NCBI GenBank assembly: GCA_937916345.1
Contig: CALFUE010000102.1
Coordinates: 1 to 35,384 of the forward strand
Reading direction: 5' to 3'
Origin: an uncultured bacterium
Lineage (GTDB): Bacteria > Bacillota > Clostridia > Lachnospirales > Lachnospiraceae
Length of the DNA: 35,384 bases
The notes under the pieces were generated by a model, which worked only from the letters and a program-made list of their open reading frames with translations, did not search any database and was not told the origin of the DNA. The translations under genes and the position numbers were made by a program. Of this stretch, positions 1 through 6,025 are shown piece by piece. How positions within the stretch are numbered: position 1 is the first letter of the stretch; every line of letters starts with the position of its first letter.

Positions 1-934
1 ACTTTGTCATTTCGCCGCCTATGAATAGCGGAGATCTGAAGATGCTCCAGAGCGTCAGCATAGTGTACTGCTCGTCCTCGGTAAATTTTGTGCGGTCATC
101 TTTACTGTAATCCTGACGGAGTGCGCCTATCGGCAGCATATCCGCATCGGGGTAATTTCCAAGGCCTGTGTGTGTACACCACTTTTCGCAGCGCTCGAAC
201 ATTCCGTAGAGCAGCCTCCATTCGTCCCAGAAATCGTCTGTGATGCGCCACATATTGGCGGTTTCCCTGTAAAGCTTAGATCTCTCCGGCAATGCAGGTC
301 CGGGGGAGAGGGAGAGTATCATATCTCGGCCGCAGTTTTTCAGGGAGTCGGAGAGCAGGATCAGCTCTGATTCCTCCTTTGGAATCTCCCGAGCGATGTC
401 GTCGCACTTGATGAAGTCCACTCCCCATTCGGCATAGAGTGCGAAGATACTGTCGTAATATTCCTTTGCGCCGGGGGCATCCGGGTTCACCCCGTACATA
501 TCCGTGTTCCAGACGCAGATGCTGTCAAGCTTTGCGATCTCTCTGGCGGTGTGAGAGCTGCCGAGGATAGGAGTGTTTCTGTGGACGGCCTGTCGCGGGA
601 TACCCCGCATAATGTGTATGCCGAATTTTAAGCCGAGCGAATGTACATACCCGGCCAGAGGCTTAAAGCCTGCGCCGCCCGCCGATGACGGAAAGCGGTT
701 TTCGGCCGGTATGAGGCGCGAATACTCATCCATGCACAGCTCGGTGAAGGGGTGGTACTCGTGTGAAGATGCTGTGGGCTGTGACCACTGTATGTCCACC
801 ACAATATATTCCCAGCCGTAGGATTTCAGGTGCTTCGCCATATACTCGGCGTTCTTTCTTACCGTAGCTTCGTCAACTGCCGGACCGTAACAGTCCCAGC
901 TGTTCCAACCCATAGGGGGAGTCTTCATTTCCAT
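1..934 (-). CDS. GH27 alpha-galactosidase, partial (C-terminus beyond window)
   Basis: Reverse-strand open frame of about 311 codons that runs off the left edge without a stop, so the 3' end is missing. The product begins MEMKTPPMGWNSWDCYG, the GH27 N-terminal signature (GWNSW). The family nucleophile lies in a KCDD motif near residue 178 and the likely acid/base Asp in a RITDDFW motif near residue 234. It should remove terminal alpha-galactose from oligosaccharides or galactomannan/galactan fragments. No signal peptide precedes the catalytic domain, so I infer a cytoplasmic enzyme acting on imported oligosaccharides. The start is fixed by a GGAGGTGA ribosome binding site just upstream of ATG at 934. 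It is divergent from the MarR gene. Alpha-N-acetylgalactosaminidase activity is the main alternative within GH27. Confidence 0.9.
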   Translation of the reverse strand, partial: MEMKTPPMGWNSWDCYGPAVDEATVRKNAEYMAKHLKSYGWEYIVVDIQWSQPTASSHEYHPFTELCMDEYSRLIPAENRFPSSAGGAGFKPLAGYVHSLGLKFGIHIMRGIPRQAVHRNTPILGSSHTAREIAKLDSICVWNTDMYGVNPDAPGAKEYYDSIFALYAEWGVDFIKCDDIAREIPKEESELILLSDSLKNCGRDMILSLSPGPALPERSKLYRETANMWRITDDFWDEWRLLYGMFERCEKWCTHTGLGNYPDADMLPIGALRQDYSKDDRTKFTEDEQYTMLTLWSIFRSPLFIGGEMTK

Positions 935-1042
935 GGTTCACCTCCGTTCAGATGTTTATATCTGGAGGAATAATAACAAAAAAGAGGAGGGATTTCAAGG
1001 GGGCGCGCATCTGCTTTCCCCAAATGCCTGGTATCATTTTGC

Positions 1043-1071
1043 ACTATAACCATATATGATGTCGGGGTCAA
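1043..1071 (-). promoter_or_regulatory. Candidate promoter for the GH27 gene
   Basis: On the minus strand TTGACC (plus-strand 1066-1071) is separated by exactly 17 nt from TATAGT (1043-1048). The -35 box lies inside one arm of the dispersed hairpin element at 1056-1130, so the element may supply part of this promoter. This is pattern matching by eye; transcription from it is inferred. Confidence 0.5.
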
Positions 1072-1130
1072 AAGGTATTTTGCCCCCGACTATGATACGC
1101 AGCACGCACACGTTGTGTGCAATGTGCTGC
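1056..1130 (-). repeat. Dispersed hairpin element, copy A (long form)
   Basis: Two consecutive hairpins. The first (1061-1090) pairs GTCGGGGTCAAAA with TTTTGCCCCCGAC around a GGTA loop with one T/C mismatch. The second (1099-1130) pairs GCAGCAC with GTGCTGC and, inside that, GCACAC with GTGTGC. Positions 1056-1126 match the reverse complement of 14774-14844 at 67 of 71 positions. Strand is given as the direction toward the gene it precedes (GH27). Confidence 0.85.
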
Positions 1131-1132
1131 TC

Positions 1133-1186
1133 AAACACTCATATCTCCCGTGATTTTTGGCAAAAATCACTACGATATTCGTGTTT
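1133..1186. repeat. Long imperfect hairpin beside element A
   Basis: AAACAC (1133-1138) pairs with GTGTTT (1181-1186), ATATC with GATAT, and GTGATTTTT with AAAAATCAC around a GGC loop (1150-1170). Its last two bases overlap the -35 box of the MarR promoter. It is not shared with the other copies of the neighbouring dispersed element. It may end or attenuate transcription between the two divergent genes. Confidence 0.6.
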
Positions 1187-1213
1187 GACACCGCCTTATT
1201 TTTATGCTACATT
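1185..1213 (+). promoter_or_regulatory. Sigma-A type promoter of the MarR gene
   Basis: TTGACA (1185-1190), a 17-nt spacer, then TACATT (1208-1213). The -35 box is a perfect consensus and the start codon is 45 nt downstream. Predicted transcription start is about 1220, inside the first operator palindrome. Confidence 0.75.
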
Positions 1214-1214
1214 A

Positions 1215-1243
1215 GTTTAACATTAAACGGTTTAGTACTAAAC
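1215..1243. promoter_or_regulatory. Two tandem palindromic operators, probably MarR autoregulation
   Basis: GTTTAACATTAAAC (1215-1228) has perfect 6-bp arms, and GTTTAGTACTAAAC (1230-1243) is a perfect 14-bp palindrome. Both share the form GTTTA-N4-TAAAC and their centres are 15 bp apart. They cover the predicted start site and the approach to the ribosome binding site, a typical place for repression by a MarR dimer. Binding by the adjacent regulator is inferred. Confidence 0.7.
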
Positions 1244-1257
1244 AAGGTGAATGCACG

Positions 1258-1695
1258 ATGGAAGCGAAAGATGATTTAAGTGTGATACTCAGGGGACGCA
1301 AATTTAAGAAGATGCTCGAGCATCTCTACGAAAGTCTTCGCGCCAAATACGGCCTGCGGCAGATCGAGATCGACATCATGATGTATCTCGGGCAGTGTCC
1401 TACCGACACGGCGAGTGATATATCCCGTGCCCTCTGCATCAACAAGGGACATGTCTCCCAGGCGATGAATAATCTATGCGTGAGTGGATACCTGAATTCC
1501 TATGAGGACAAGAACGACCGCAGGTTCGTGAGCTACGAGATCACAGACAAAGGAAAGCTCCTTATCGACGAGACAAATGTCATAAAGGAGACGATCAACC
1601 TGAAGCTGTTCAAGGGAATATCGAAAGAGGAGATGAAGTTCCTGGAGAGGATCACATTCATCATCAGCGACAACCTAGACCATATCATCATGTGA
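1258..1695 (+). CDS. MarR-family winged helix-turn-helix regulator
   Basis: 145 residues, the usual size of a MarR dimer subunit. The DNA-binding core runs from about residue 50 to 105: a helix-turn-helix (TASDISRALCINKGHVSQAM), then the wing with the family DRR-x5-T pattern (NDRRFVSYEITDKG). Flanking helices would form the dimer interface. It probably represses its own promoter through the two GTTTA-N4-TAAAC palindromes just upstream, and perhaps the divergent alpha-galactosidase. The next gene starts 16 bp after the stop, so the two are probably co-transcribed. The ligand cannot be told from sequence. Confidence 0.88.
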   Translation: MEAKDDLSVILRGRKFKKMLEHLYESLRAKYGLRQIEIDIMMYLGQCPTDTASDISRALCINKGHVSQAMNNLCVSGYLNSYEDKNDRRFVSYEITDKGKLLIDETNVIKETINLKLFKGISKEEMKFLERITFIISDNLDHIIM

Positions 1696-1711
1696 CAAAG
1701 GATGTGCTTAT

Positions 1712-2128
1712 ATGAGAAATTGGTTTGACAGACTAAGGATGAACCTGAGCCGTTGCATGTACGGCAGAAACGGACAGGACGAGCTGGGCTTTGCGGCCTT
1801 TATCGCCGGCACAGTCGTATATGTCATAGGAGGCATTGCGGGAAACCGGGTGGTTCTTTTCATAGGACTGCTCCTGCTGGGATATGTCATATTCCGTATG
1901 CTGTCCCGCAATATAGAAAAGAGACGCCGGGAGAATGCTTTTTTTCACGACATCATCAAGCGCCCGGGCAGATATGTGAAGCTCCTGAAGCTCTCCCGGG
2001 AGTACAGACATACCCACAGATACTTTATGTGCAGCCGCTGCGGCCGCATAGTCCGCGTCCCGAAAGGACACGGGAGGATCGAGATCACATGCCCCGGCTG
2101 CAGCAACAGATTTATAAAGAAGACATAA
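1712..2128 (+). CDS. Small membrane protein with C-terminal zinc ribbon, function unknown
   Basis: 138 residues. A hydrophobic stretch from about residue 28 to 63 can form two transmembrane helices and is followed by a basic RRR segment on the cytoplasmic side. The C-terminal third carries two CxxC knuckles (CSRC and CPGC) about 20 residues apart, with a VPKGHG segment between, a rubredoxin-like zinc ribbon. I recall similar proteins as common unnamed genes in Lachnospiraceae but know of no assigned function. It follows the MarR gene closely. The reading frame is supported by the conserved cysteines and the membrane segment; overlapping frames give nothing sensible. The ribosome binding site is weak (AAAGGATG upstream). 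Confidence 0.75.
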   Translation: MRNWFDRLRMNLSRCMYGRNGQDELGFAAFIAGTVVYVIGGIAGNRVVLFIGLLLLGYVIFRMLSRNIEKRRRENAFFHDIIKRPGRYVKLLKLSREYRHTHRYFMCSRCGRIVRVPKGHGRIEITCPGCSNRFIKKT

Positions 2129-2209
2129 CTGTTTCCGCCGGGAGCATTATCAAGGACGGGGTATTCTTTGTTCGTGATAAAACTATGGGTTCATGGAAGC
2201 CAAGTAACT

Positions 2210-2243
2210 CTTAAAACCCGCATATTTCCGCGGGTTTTGAGAG
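2210..2243 (+). terminator. Terminator hairpin after the zinc-ribbon gene
   Basis: AAAACCCGC (2213-2221) pairs perfectly with GCGGGTTTT (2230-2238) around an 8-nt loop, extended by CTC/GAG. The T run forms the descending stem rather than a separate tail. It would end the MarR-zinc ribbon transcript. Confidence 0.7.
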
Positions 2244-2268
2244 TTGTGAAAAAAATTAAAAAAAACAC

Positions 2269-2297
2269 TTGAAAAAGAGTTGATATGGTGTTAACAT
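2269..2297 (+). promoter_or_regulatory. Promoter of the candidate small RNA
   Basis: TTGAAA (2269-2274), 17-nt spacer, TAACAT (2292-2297). It lies just after the preceding terminator and has no protein gene within 700 bp downstream, so it appears to drive a non-coding transcript starting near 2304. Confidence 0.6.
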
Positions 2298-2303
2298 AGG
2301 ATG

Positions 2304-2453
2304 CAGAGGAACCATCGCACATTGAAAGCTTAAAGTAGAGTGTACCGCCCTCGTGATGCTGCAAACATCCTTGGGCAGGGTAAGGCGATACCAGCGCCAT
2401 ACGATACAGATAAATCTGCGGTACACGATTGTTAGTATATCACAGGTTTTTTT
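2304..2453 (+). ncRNA. Candidate structured RNA, family not recognised
   Basis: About 150 nt between a promoter (2269-2297) and a T7 run (2447-2453). GTGTACCGC (2340-2348) pairs perfectly with GCGGTACAC (2418-2426), enclosing a roughly 70-nt domain. That domain contains a GGCG/CGCC hairpin (around 2382-2398) and a CAGA-TAAA-TCTG hairpin (2406-2417). GGATG near the 5' end can alternatively pair with CATCC inside the domain. I looked for tmRNA, RNase P RNA, SRP RNA, T-box and common riboswitch motifs and recognised none. It could be a trans-acting RNA, a 6S-like RNA, or a leader for the distant gene at 3025. Confidence 0.45.
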
Positions 2454-2582
2454 ATTTGAAAAGCATTTTTTCGATTATTAAAGACCTGAACTAATGATAC
2501 GTGTATTTTTTGTACTCAAAATTCGGTACAGCAGCTTTTTCCAGAACCTTTTTATGAGCTTTTGTTTATGCTCGTGCAGAGG

Positions 2583-2612
2583 GAGTGCAGGCGTATTGCC
2601 GGCACTCTTTTT
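2583..2612 (+). terminator. Rho-independent terminator
   Basis: GAGTGC pairs with GCACTC, with an inner GGC/GCC stem and a GTATT loop, followed directly by TTTTT (2608-2612). It would stop any readthrough from the small RNA at 2304-2453. Confidence 0.7.
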
Positions 2613-2644
2613 GCATTTTGCGGAGTGGTTTTTCTCTAAAAGAA

Positions 2645-2686
2645 GGGTTTTCGTCTCCGTCAGCATTTGGCGGAGGCGAAAGACCC
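2645..2686. repeat. Long hairpin of unknown role
   Basis: GGGT, TTTCG and TCTCCG on the left pair in order with CGGAGG, CGAAA and ACCC on the right: 15 bp with one bulged G and an 11-nt loop. A T-rich run follows about 13 nt later (2699-2705). It could be a second terminator or part of a dispersed repeat. Confidence 0.55.
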
Positions 2687-3024
2687 AAAAGTAACAGGCT
2701 TTTTTGATACTCGTTCTTTGATAATACAACACAGGAAGTACAGCGGAGCGCACTTTTTCTGGTGGCTTTTCATCCGGCCGTTTCTCGGGGGGACAAGCTT
2801 ACGGGTGCACAGTGAGCTTAAAGCCTTTGCTTGGTTAAGCACGAATAAAACCATTGCCTTGTGTCGGGGTATATACCTGACGGTTTTAGCCGGGGGGCGT
2901 GTAGATAAGCAGTTTTCTTGAATTTCTGCATTTGCGACAGATTCCTGTTAAATATTAGAAAAGACTTGTATTGAAAAAGCCATGAGAATTTTCTTATTTC
3001 ATTAAAAAGGAGGAAAAATCAAAG

Positions 3025-4995
3025 ATGAAAAAGAAAAAATTTTTGGCTGGTTTACTCTCCCTCGTGATGGCGATGAGTACATTAGCCTTCGCCGGGGCAC
3101 CGGCGGACACCTACGCTGGGGAGTCGACGCAAAATGATGGAAATAGCGTGAGTAGTGACAATGCAGAAACGGTAAGCGGGGACTGCACTGTTACCATCGA
3201 ATATGATTCTAGTTGCGGAACGGTGAAAGTAGTAAGTGGTAATACAACGATCAAGAGTGGCGAAAAGGTATCTGAGGGAACAGAACTTAAGATCACAGCT
3301 ACAGCAAATGATGGCTACGAGCTCACAGGTCTTAAGGTAAACGATACTGATTTCACAAGCAGCGGAACGGGAACGCACAAAGTGACGGGTGATGTAAATA
3401 TCACCGCAACCTTTGCGAAGACCTACAATGTTACCAATAATATAAATGATAAATATGCTACGGTTTATATTAATGGAGAGGTTGTTGGTTATAACAAAGT
3501 CGTTAAGTGTAAGGAAGGAGATAAGGTTTCATTTGGATACGTTAATGCCCCTGGATTTAGTGTTGGATTTTGGATTGAAGATGAAAACGAAAAAATCCTG
3601 AATGTTGAGTGGAAGGAGTGGAACTCTGAAGAAAACTATGATATATGGGAATTCGAAATGCCTGAAGGTAATGTAAGTATAAATGGATATCCTGAAGTTC
3701 GGGAAATCAGAAACGGAACAGGTATTTCCGGAACCATCGATGATAGTAAAACATGTCTGATGTTCGACCGCGATGCTTTTGGCATTTCAAATTTCGGTGA
3801 TATGACAAAGATAGAGTTTGATATATCATTCGAATTTGACTATGAAGTTGATTGGGTAGGAGGTGTTTTTGTTACCTCTTCAACGACTAATACGTGGAAA
3901 GAGATAGATAGGGATAACAGAGAAGAAAATGAAAATGCGGAATATTCTAATACATTTAAGTATACATGGGCTATGACAAGTGAGGACTATGATGAGTGCT
4001 TTGATGAAAAGGATGAATGGCAGGAAATTGGTTTTTGCACCTATACGTCCGGTGTGACTACTGTCACGGCCGTGAGACTCTACAAGGGCGATACTCAGGT
4101 GTTTCCTGTTCAGGCAGTTACTGATTACACAGTGACTTTCGCAACTCCGGCGAACGGAACTATAACAGTAGAAGATAGTGTCGGAAATGTAATCAAGAGT
4201 GGCGATAAGGTATCTGAGGGAACAAAACTTACAATCAAAGCTGTACCGAATACAGGTTACAAGAATGCTTCATTAACTGTAAATGGAAAGTCATTTACAA
4301 GCGGAGATACCTACACGGTAAATGAAAATGTAGAAATCGCTGCAACCTTTGCAAAGAAGGCCAGCAGCAGCAGCGGCAGTTCATCAGGTAGCTCAGGCTC
4401 AGGCTCAAGCAGCTCATCTACTTCTTCATCTACGACAACCACTACTGCTACAACCAAGACTGTTACAGACAAGGATGGCAACAAGGTTACTGCAACAGTA
4501 GTTGCAACTGATCCTACAACAGGTAATGCTCTTGTAACAATCGGAAGCGGTGATAGCGCAGTTGAGGTTATCGTTGACAAGGATGGAAACCTGATAAAGA
4601 ATCAGACGGTAACCATCGGAGATGACAAGTACATCACAGGCGATAACGGTGAGATATTGAAGGACGGCTTCTACTATACCGCAAAGGGCAACCTGGTATA
4701 CGCAGGGGTTGACGGCAAGCTTGAGAAAGGTGAAGCTTTCAAGGTTGAGGGACATCGCTATAAGGCTCTGAAGTCAGGAAAAATCGTTGTAGACGACTTC
4801 TGGACCACAGAGAAAGGAAACACCGTTTATTCAAATGCCAATGGACGGATCGTGACCAAGAAACTCTTTACCGCCGCTGACGGAAATACTTATTACGCTG
4901 GAAAGAGCGGAAAGATCGTAAAGAACAAGACCAAGACCATCAAAGGCGTAACATACAAGTTTGATAAGAATGGTCACGGCAAAAAGGTAAAGTAA
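3025..4995 (+). CDS. Secreted multidomain protein with two bacterial repeat domains and cell-wall-binding-like C-terminus
   Basis: 656 residues with a clear signal peptide (KKKK, hydrophobic core, cleavage near AFAGA or TYAGE). In order: a divergent InlB-type/bacterial repeat domain (about 50-138, ending NITATFAKTY); an unrecognised middle region (about 140-370) rich in acidic and aromatic residues; a second copy of the repeat domain (about 370-445, ending EIAATFAKK); a Ser/Thr/Gly linker (about 446-480); and C-terminal repeats with GNxxYxxxxGKI units resembling glucan- or choline-binding repeats. I infer an extracellular protein held at the cell surface, with the middle region as binding or adhesive module. 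No catalytic motif was seen. The middle region is more AT-rich than the flanking genes. Start chosen after AGGAGG at 3008-3013. Confidence 0.8.
   Translation: MKKKKFLAGLLSLVMAMSTLAFAGAPADTYAGESTQNDGNSVSSDNAETVSGDCTVTIEYDSSCGTVKVVSGNTTIKSGEKVSEGTELKITATANDGYELTGLKVNDTDFTSSGTGTHKVTGDVNITATFAKTYNVTNNINDKYATVYINGEVVGYNKVVKCKEGDKVSFGYVNAPGFSVGFWIEDENEKILNVEWKEWNSEENYDIWEFEMPEGNVSINGYPEVREIRNGTGISGTIDDSKTCLMFDRDAFGISNFGDMTKIEFDISFEFDYEVDWVGGVFVTSSTTNTWKEIDRDNREENENAEYSNTFKYTWAMTSEDYDECFDEKDEWQEIGFCTYTSGVTTVTAVRLYKGDTQVFPVQAVTDYTVTFATPANGTITVEDSVGNVIKSGDKVSEGTKLTIKAVPNTGYKNASLTVNGKSFTSGDTYTVNENVEIAATFAKKASSSSGSSSGSSGSGSSSSSTSSSTTTTTATTKTVTDKDGNKVTATVVATDPTTGNALVTIGSGDSAVEVIVDKDGNLIKNQTVTIGDDKYITGDNGEILKDGFYYTAKGNLVYAGVDGKLEKGEAFKVEGHRYKALKSGKIVVDDFWTTEKGNTVYSNANGRIVTKKLFTAADGNTYYAGKSGKIVKNKTKTIKGVTYKFDKNGHGKKVK
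3250..3289 (+). repeat. 40-bp direct repeat inside the secreted protein, copy 1
   Basis: Matches 4192-4231 at 38 of 40 positions. It codes for the same segment (IKSGEKVSEGTELK) of the two repeat domains. The spacing of 942 bp is a multiple of three. Confidence 0.85.
4192..4231 (+). repeat. 40-bp direct repeat inside the secreted protein, copy 2
   Basis: Second copy of the 3250-3289 repeat, coding IKSGDKVSEGTKLT. Recombination between the copies would remove 314 codons in frame, leaving one hybrid repeat domain joined to the linker. Confidence 0.85.
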
Positions 4996-5033
4996 TGAGT
5001 AAACAAACATACAGATCATAAAATTTTTATAAG

Positions 5034-5070
5034 AAAAGAGGGCAAAGCAGAAGCTTTGCCCTCTTTTCTT
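5034..5070 (+). terminator. Strong Rho-independent terminator
   Basis: AAAAGAGGGCAAAGC (5034-5048) pairs perfectly over 15 bp with GCTTTGCCCTCTTTT (5053-5067) around an AGAA loop, with the T run built into the stem end. It ends the secreted protein gene and, given the A-rich left arm, could also work on the opposite strand. Confidence 0.9.
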
Positions 5071-5073
5071 GTC

Positions 5074-5102
5074 TTGCATCGTTGTGTTTCTGGTGATATA
5101 CT
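5074..5102 (+). promoter_or_regulatory. Promoter of the HAD hydrolase gene
   Basis: TTGCAT (5074-5079), 17-nt spacer, TATACT (5097-5102), with an extended -10 TGA just before it. It follows the terminator immediately and lies 77 bp ahead of the start codon. Confidence 0.7.
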
Positions 5103-5178
5103 GAATTTTAAGGGTTTTATCCCTGGCGCGAAGGCGCGGTGGAAGGATGGGTTTTCATATTTTAGAGGCAGACAGATC

Positions 5179-5874
5179 ATGATTAGTGCAGTCATCTTCG
5201 ACATGGACGGTGTCATCTTCGACTCGGAGCGGGCGTGTCTCGCCGTCTGGGAGGAAAACGCAAAAAAATACAATATGACAGATGTGGAGGAGGTTTTCAA
5301 CAGATGCGTCGGCACTACAAAGGTCCGCACCGCGGAAATAATAGAAGACTTCTACCGTGAAAAGCATGGACCCGGCATCTCCGGGCTCATTATGGAGGAC
5401 AATTCCAGACTTTTCCATGAGAGGTACGATGGCGGGCGCCTCCCCTTAAAACCCGGAGCGAAAGAAATACTGGAATTCTTAAAAAAATCTCCCTTTAGGA
5501 CAGGCCTTGCCTCATCCACGAGGAGAGACACCATCATAACAGAATTAAAAGAGGCGGGGCTCCTTCAATACTTTGACGAGATCACGGGAGGAGATGAGGC
5601 ACAGAACAGCAAGCCGGCTCCTGACATATATCTCGCCGCAGCGAAAAAATTGGGAGTAGAACCAAATGAATCGTTCGCCATCGAGGACTCCTGCAATGGT
5701 ATCCGCTCGGCTCACGCTGCAGGTATGCGCGCCATCATGGTTCCCGACATGATCCCGCCGGATTATGAGATGAGGGAACTTTCTGAAGTGATATTAGACA
5801 GCCTTTTCGAGGTAAAGAAATATATCTCAGGCAGAGATGCCCCCCGCCTCTTAGCGAAGCGTAGGCGGGGGTAA
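5179..5874 (+). CDS. HAD-superfamily hydrolase, beta-phosphoglucomutase/phosphatase type
   Basis: 231 residues. Motif I is FDMDGVIFDSE (D8 nucleophile, D10 acid/base), followed by an alpha-helical cap (about 15-90), motif II around LASST, a conserved Lys in NSKPAPDIY, and the EDSCNG metal-binding motif. This is the DxDG(V/T) subfamily I group that includes beta-phosphoglucomutase and small sugar-phosphate phosphatases; the substrate cannot be fixed. An upstream in-frame ATG exists at 5056 but lies inside the terminator of the previous gene, so ATG 5179 (GAGGCAG upstream) is preferred. The last codons overlap a GC-rich hairpin (5841-5871), giving the odd C-terminal tail RLLAKRRRG. Confidence 0.85.
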   Translation: MISAVIFDMDGVIFDSERACLAVWEENAKKYNMTDVEEVFNRCVGTTKVRTAEIIEDFYREKHGPGISGLIMEDNSRLFHERYDGGRLPLKPGAKEILEFLKKSPFRTGLASSTRRDTIITELKEAGLLQYFDEITGGDEAQNSKPAPDIYLAAAKKLGVEPNESFAIEDSCNGIRSAHAAGMRAIMVPDMIPPDYEMRELSEVILDSLFEVKKYISGRDAPRLLAKRRRG

Positions 5875-6004
5875 CAAACGAGTCTCAGGCGGGGTTCAAT
5901 CCCCGTCTGAGATATACGCTCCGCGAGGATGCGCACGGATTTGCATATGAAATATGCCAGCAAAGCTGGCGCAAATCCGGCGCCAAGTCTCGCGAGCGAG
6001 ACTT
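5841..6004. repeat. Cluster of four hairpins between HAD and GH53 genes
   Basis: Four perfect or near-perfect stems in 164 bp. CCCCCGCCT (5841-5849) pairs with AGGCGGGGG (5863-5871). TCTCAGGCGGGG (5883-5894) pairs with CCCCGTCTGAGA (5901-5912) around TTCAAT. CGGATTTGC (5936-5944) pairs with GCAAATCCG (5971-5979) and encloses a GCCAGC-AAA-GCTGGC hairpin. AAGTCTCG (5985-5992) pairs with CGAGACTT (5997-6004). The second hairpin resembles a tRNA T-arm but there is no D-arm, anticodon arm or acceptor stem. It may contain a terminator plus a leader structure for GH53. Confidence 0.7.
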
Positions 6005-6025
6005 GAAAGAAAAAGGAGGTTTATA

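Larger units (their letters stand above)
2454..3024. other. Intergenic stretch with hairpins, no gene seen
   Basis: 571 bp without a convincing protein gene. Short open frames exist on both strands but none has a ribosome binding site, a recognisable domain or a plausible composition. It contains the terminator at 2583-2612, the long hairpin at 2645-2686, and an 8-bp stem pairing AAGCTTAC (2795-2802) with GTGAGCTT (2812-2819). The last 90 bp are AT-rich and probably hold the promoter of the secreted protein gene, but I could not single out a good -35/-10 pair. The C/G-rich hairpin-bearing part differs in texture from its surroundings and may be a repeat found elsewhere in the genome. Confidence 0.6.

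Noticed and set aside
1733..2071. Reverse-strand open frame opposite the zinc-ribbon gene
   Set aside because: Shadow frame; the plus-strand frame has conserved CxxC knuckles and membrane helices.
2340..2426. T-box riboswitch, because of GTACCGC near the stem
   Set aside because: The T-box bulge requires a UGGN sequence, which is missing, and no aminoacyl-tRNA or amino-acid gene follows.
2667..2921. 84-codon open frame in the intergenic stretch
   Set aside because: No ribosome binding site, no recognisable domain, composition typical of a random frame, and it overlaps hairpins.
5883..5912. tRNA-like sequence (GGGGTTCAATCCCC)
   Set aside because: It resembles a T-arm, but there is no acceptor, D-arm or anticodon arm around it; the sequence is explained as a simple 12-bp hairpin.
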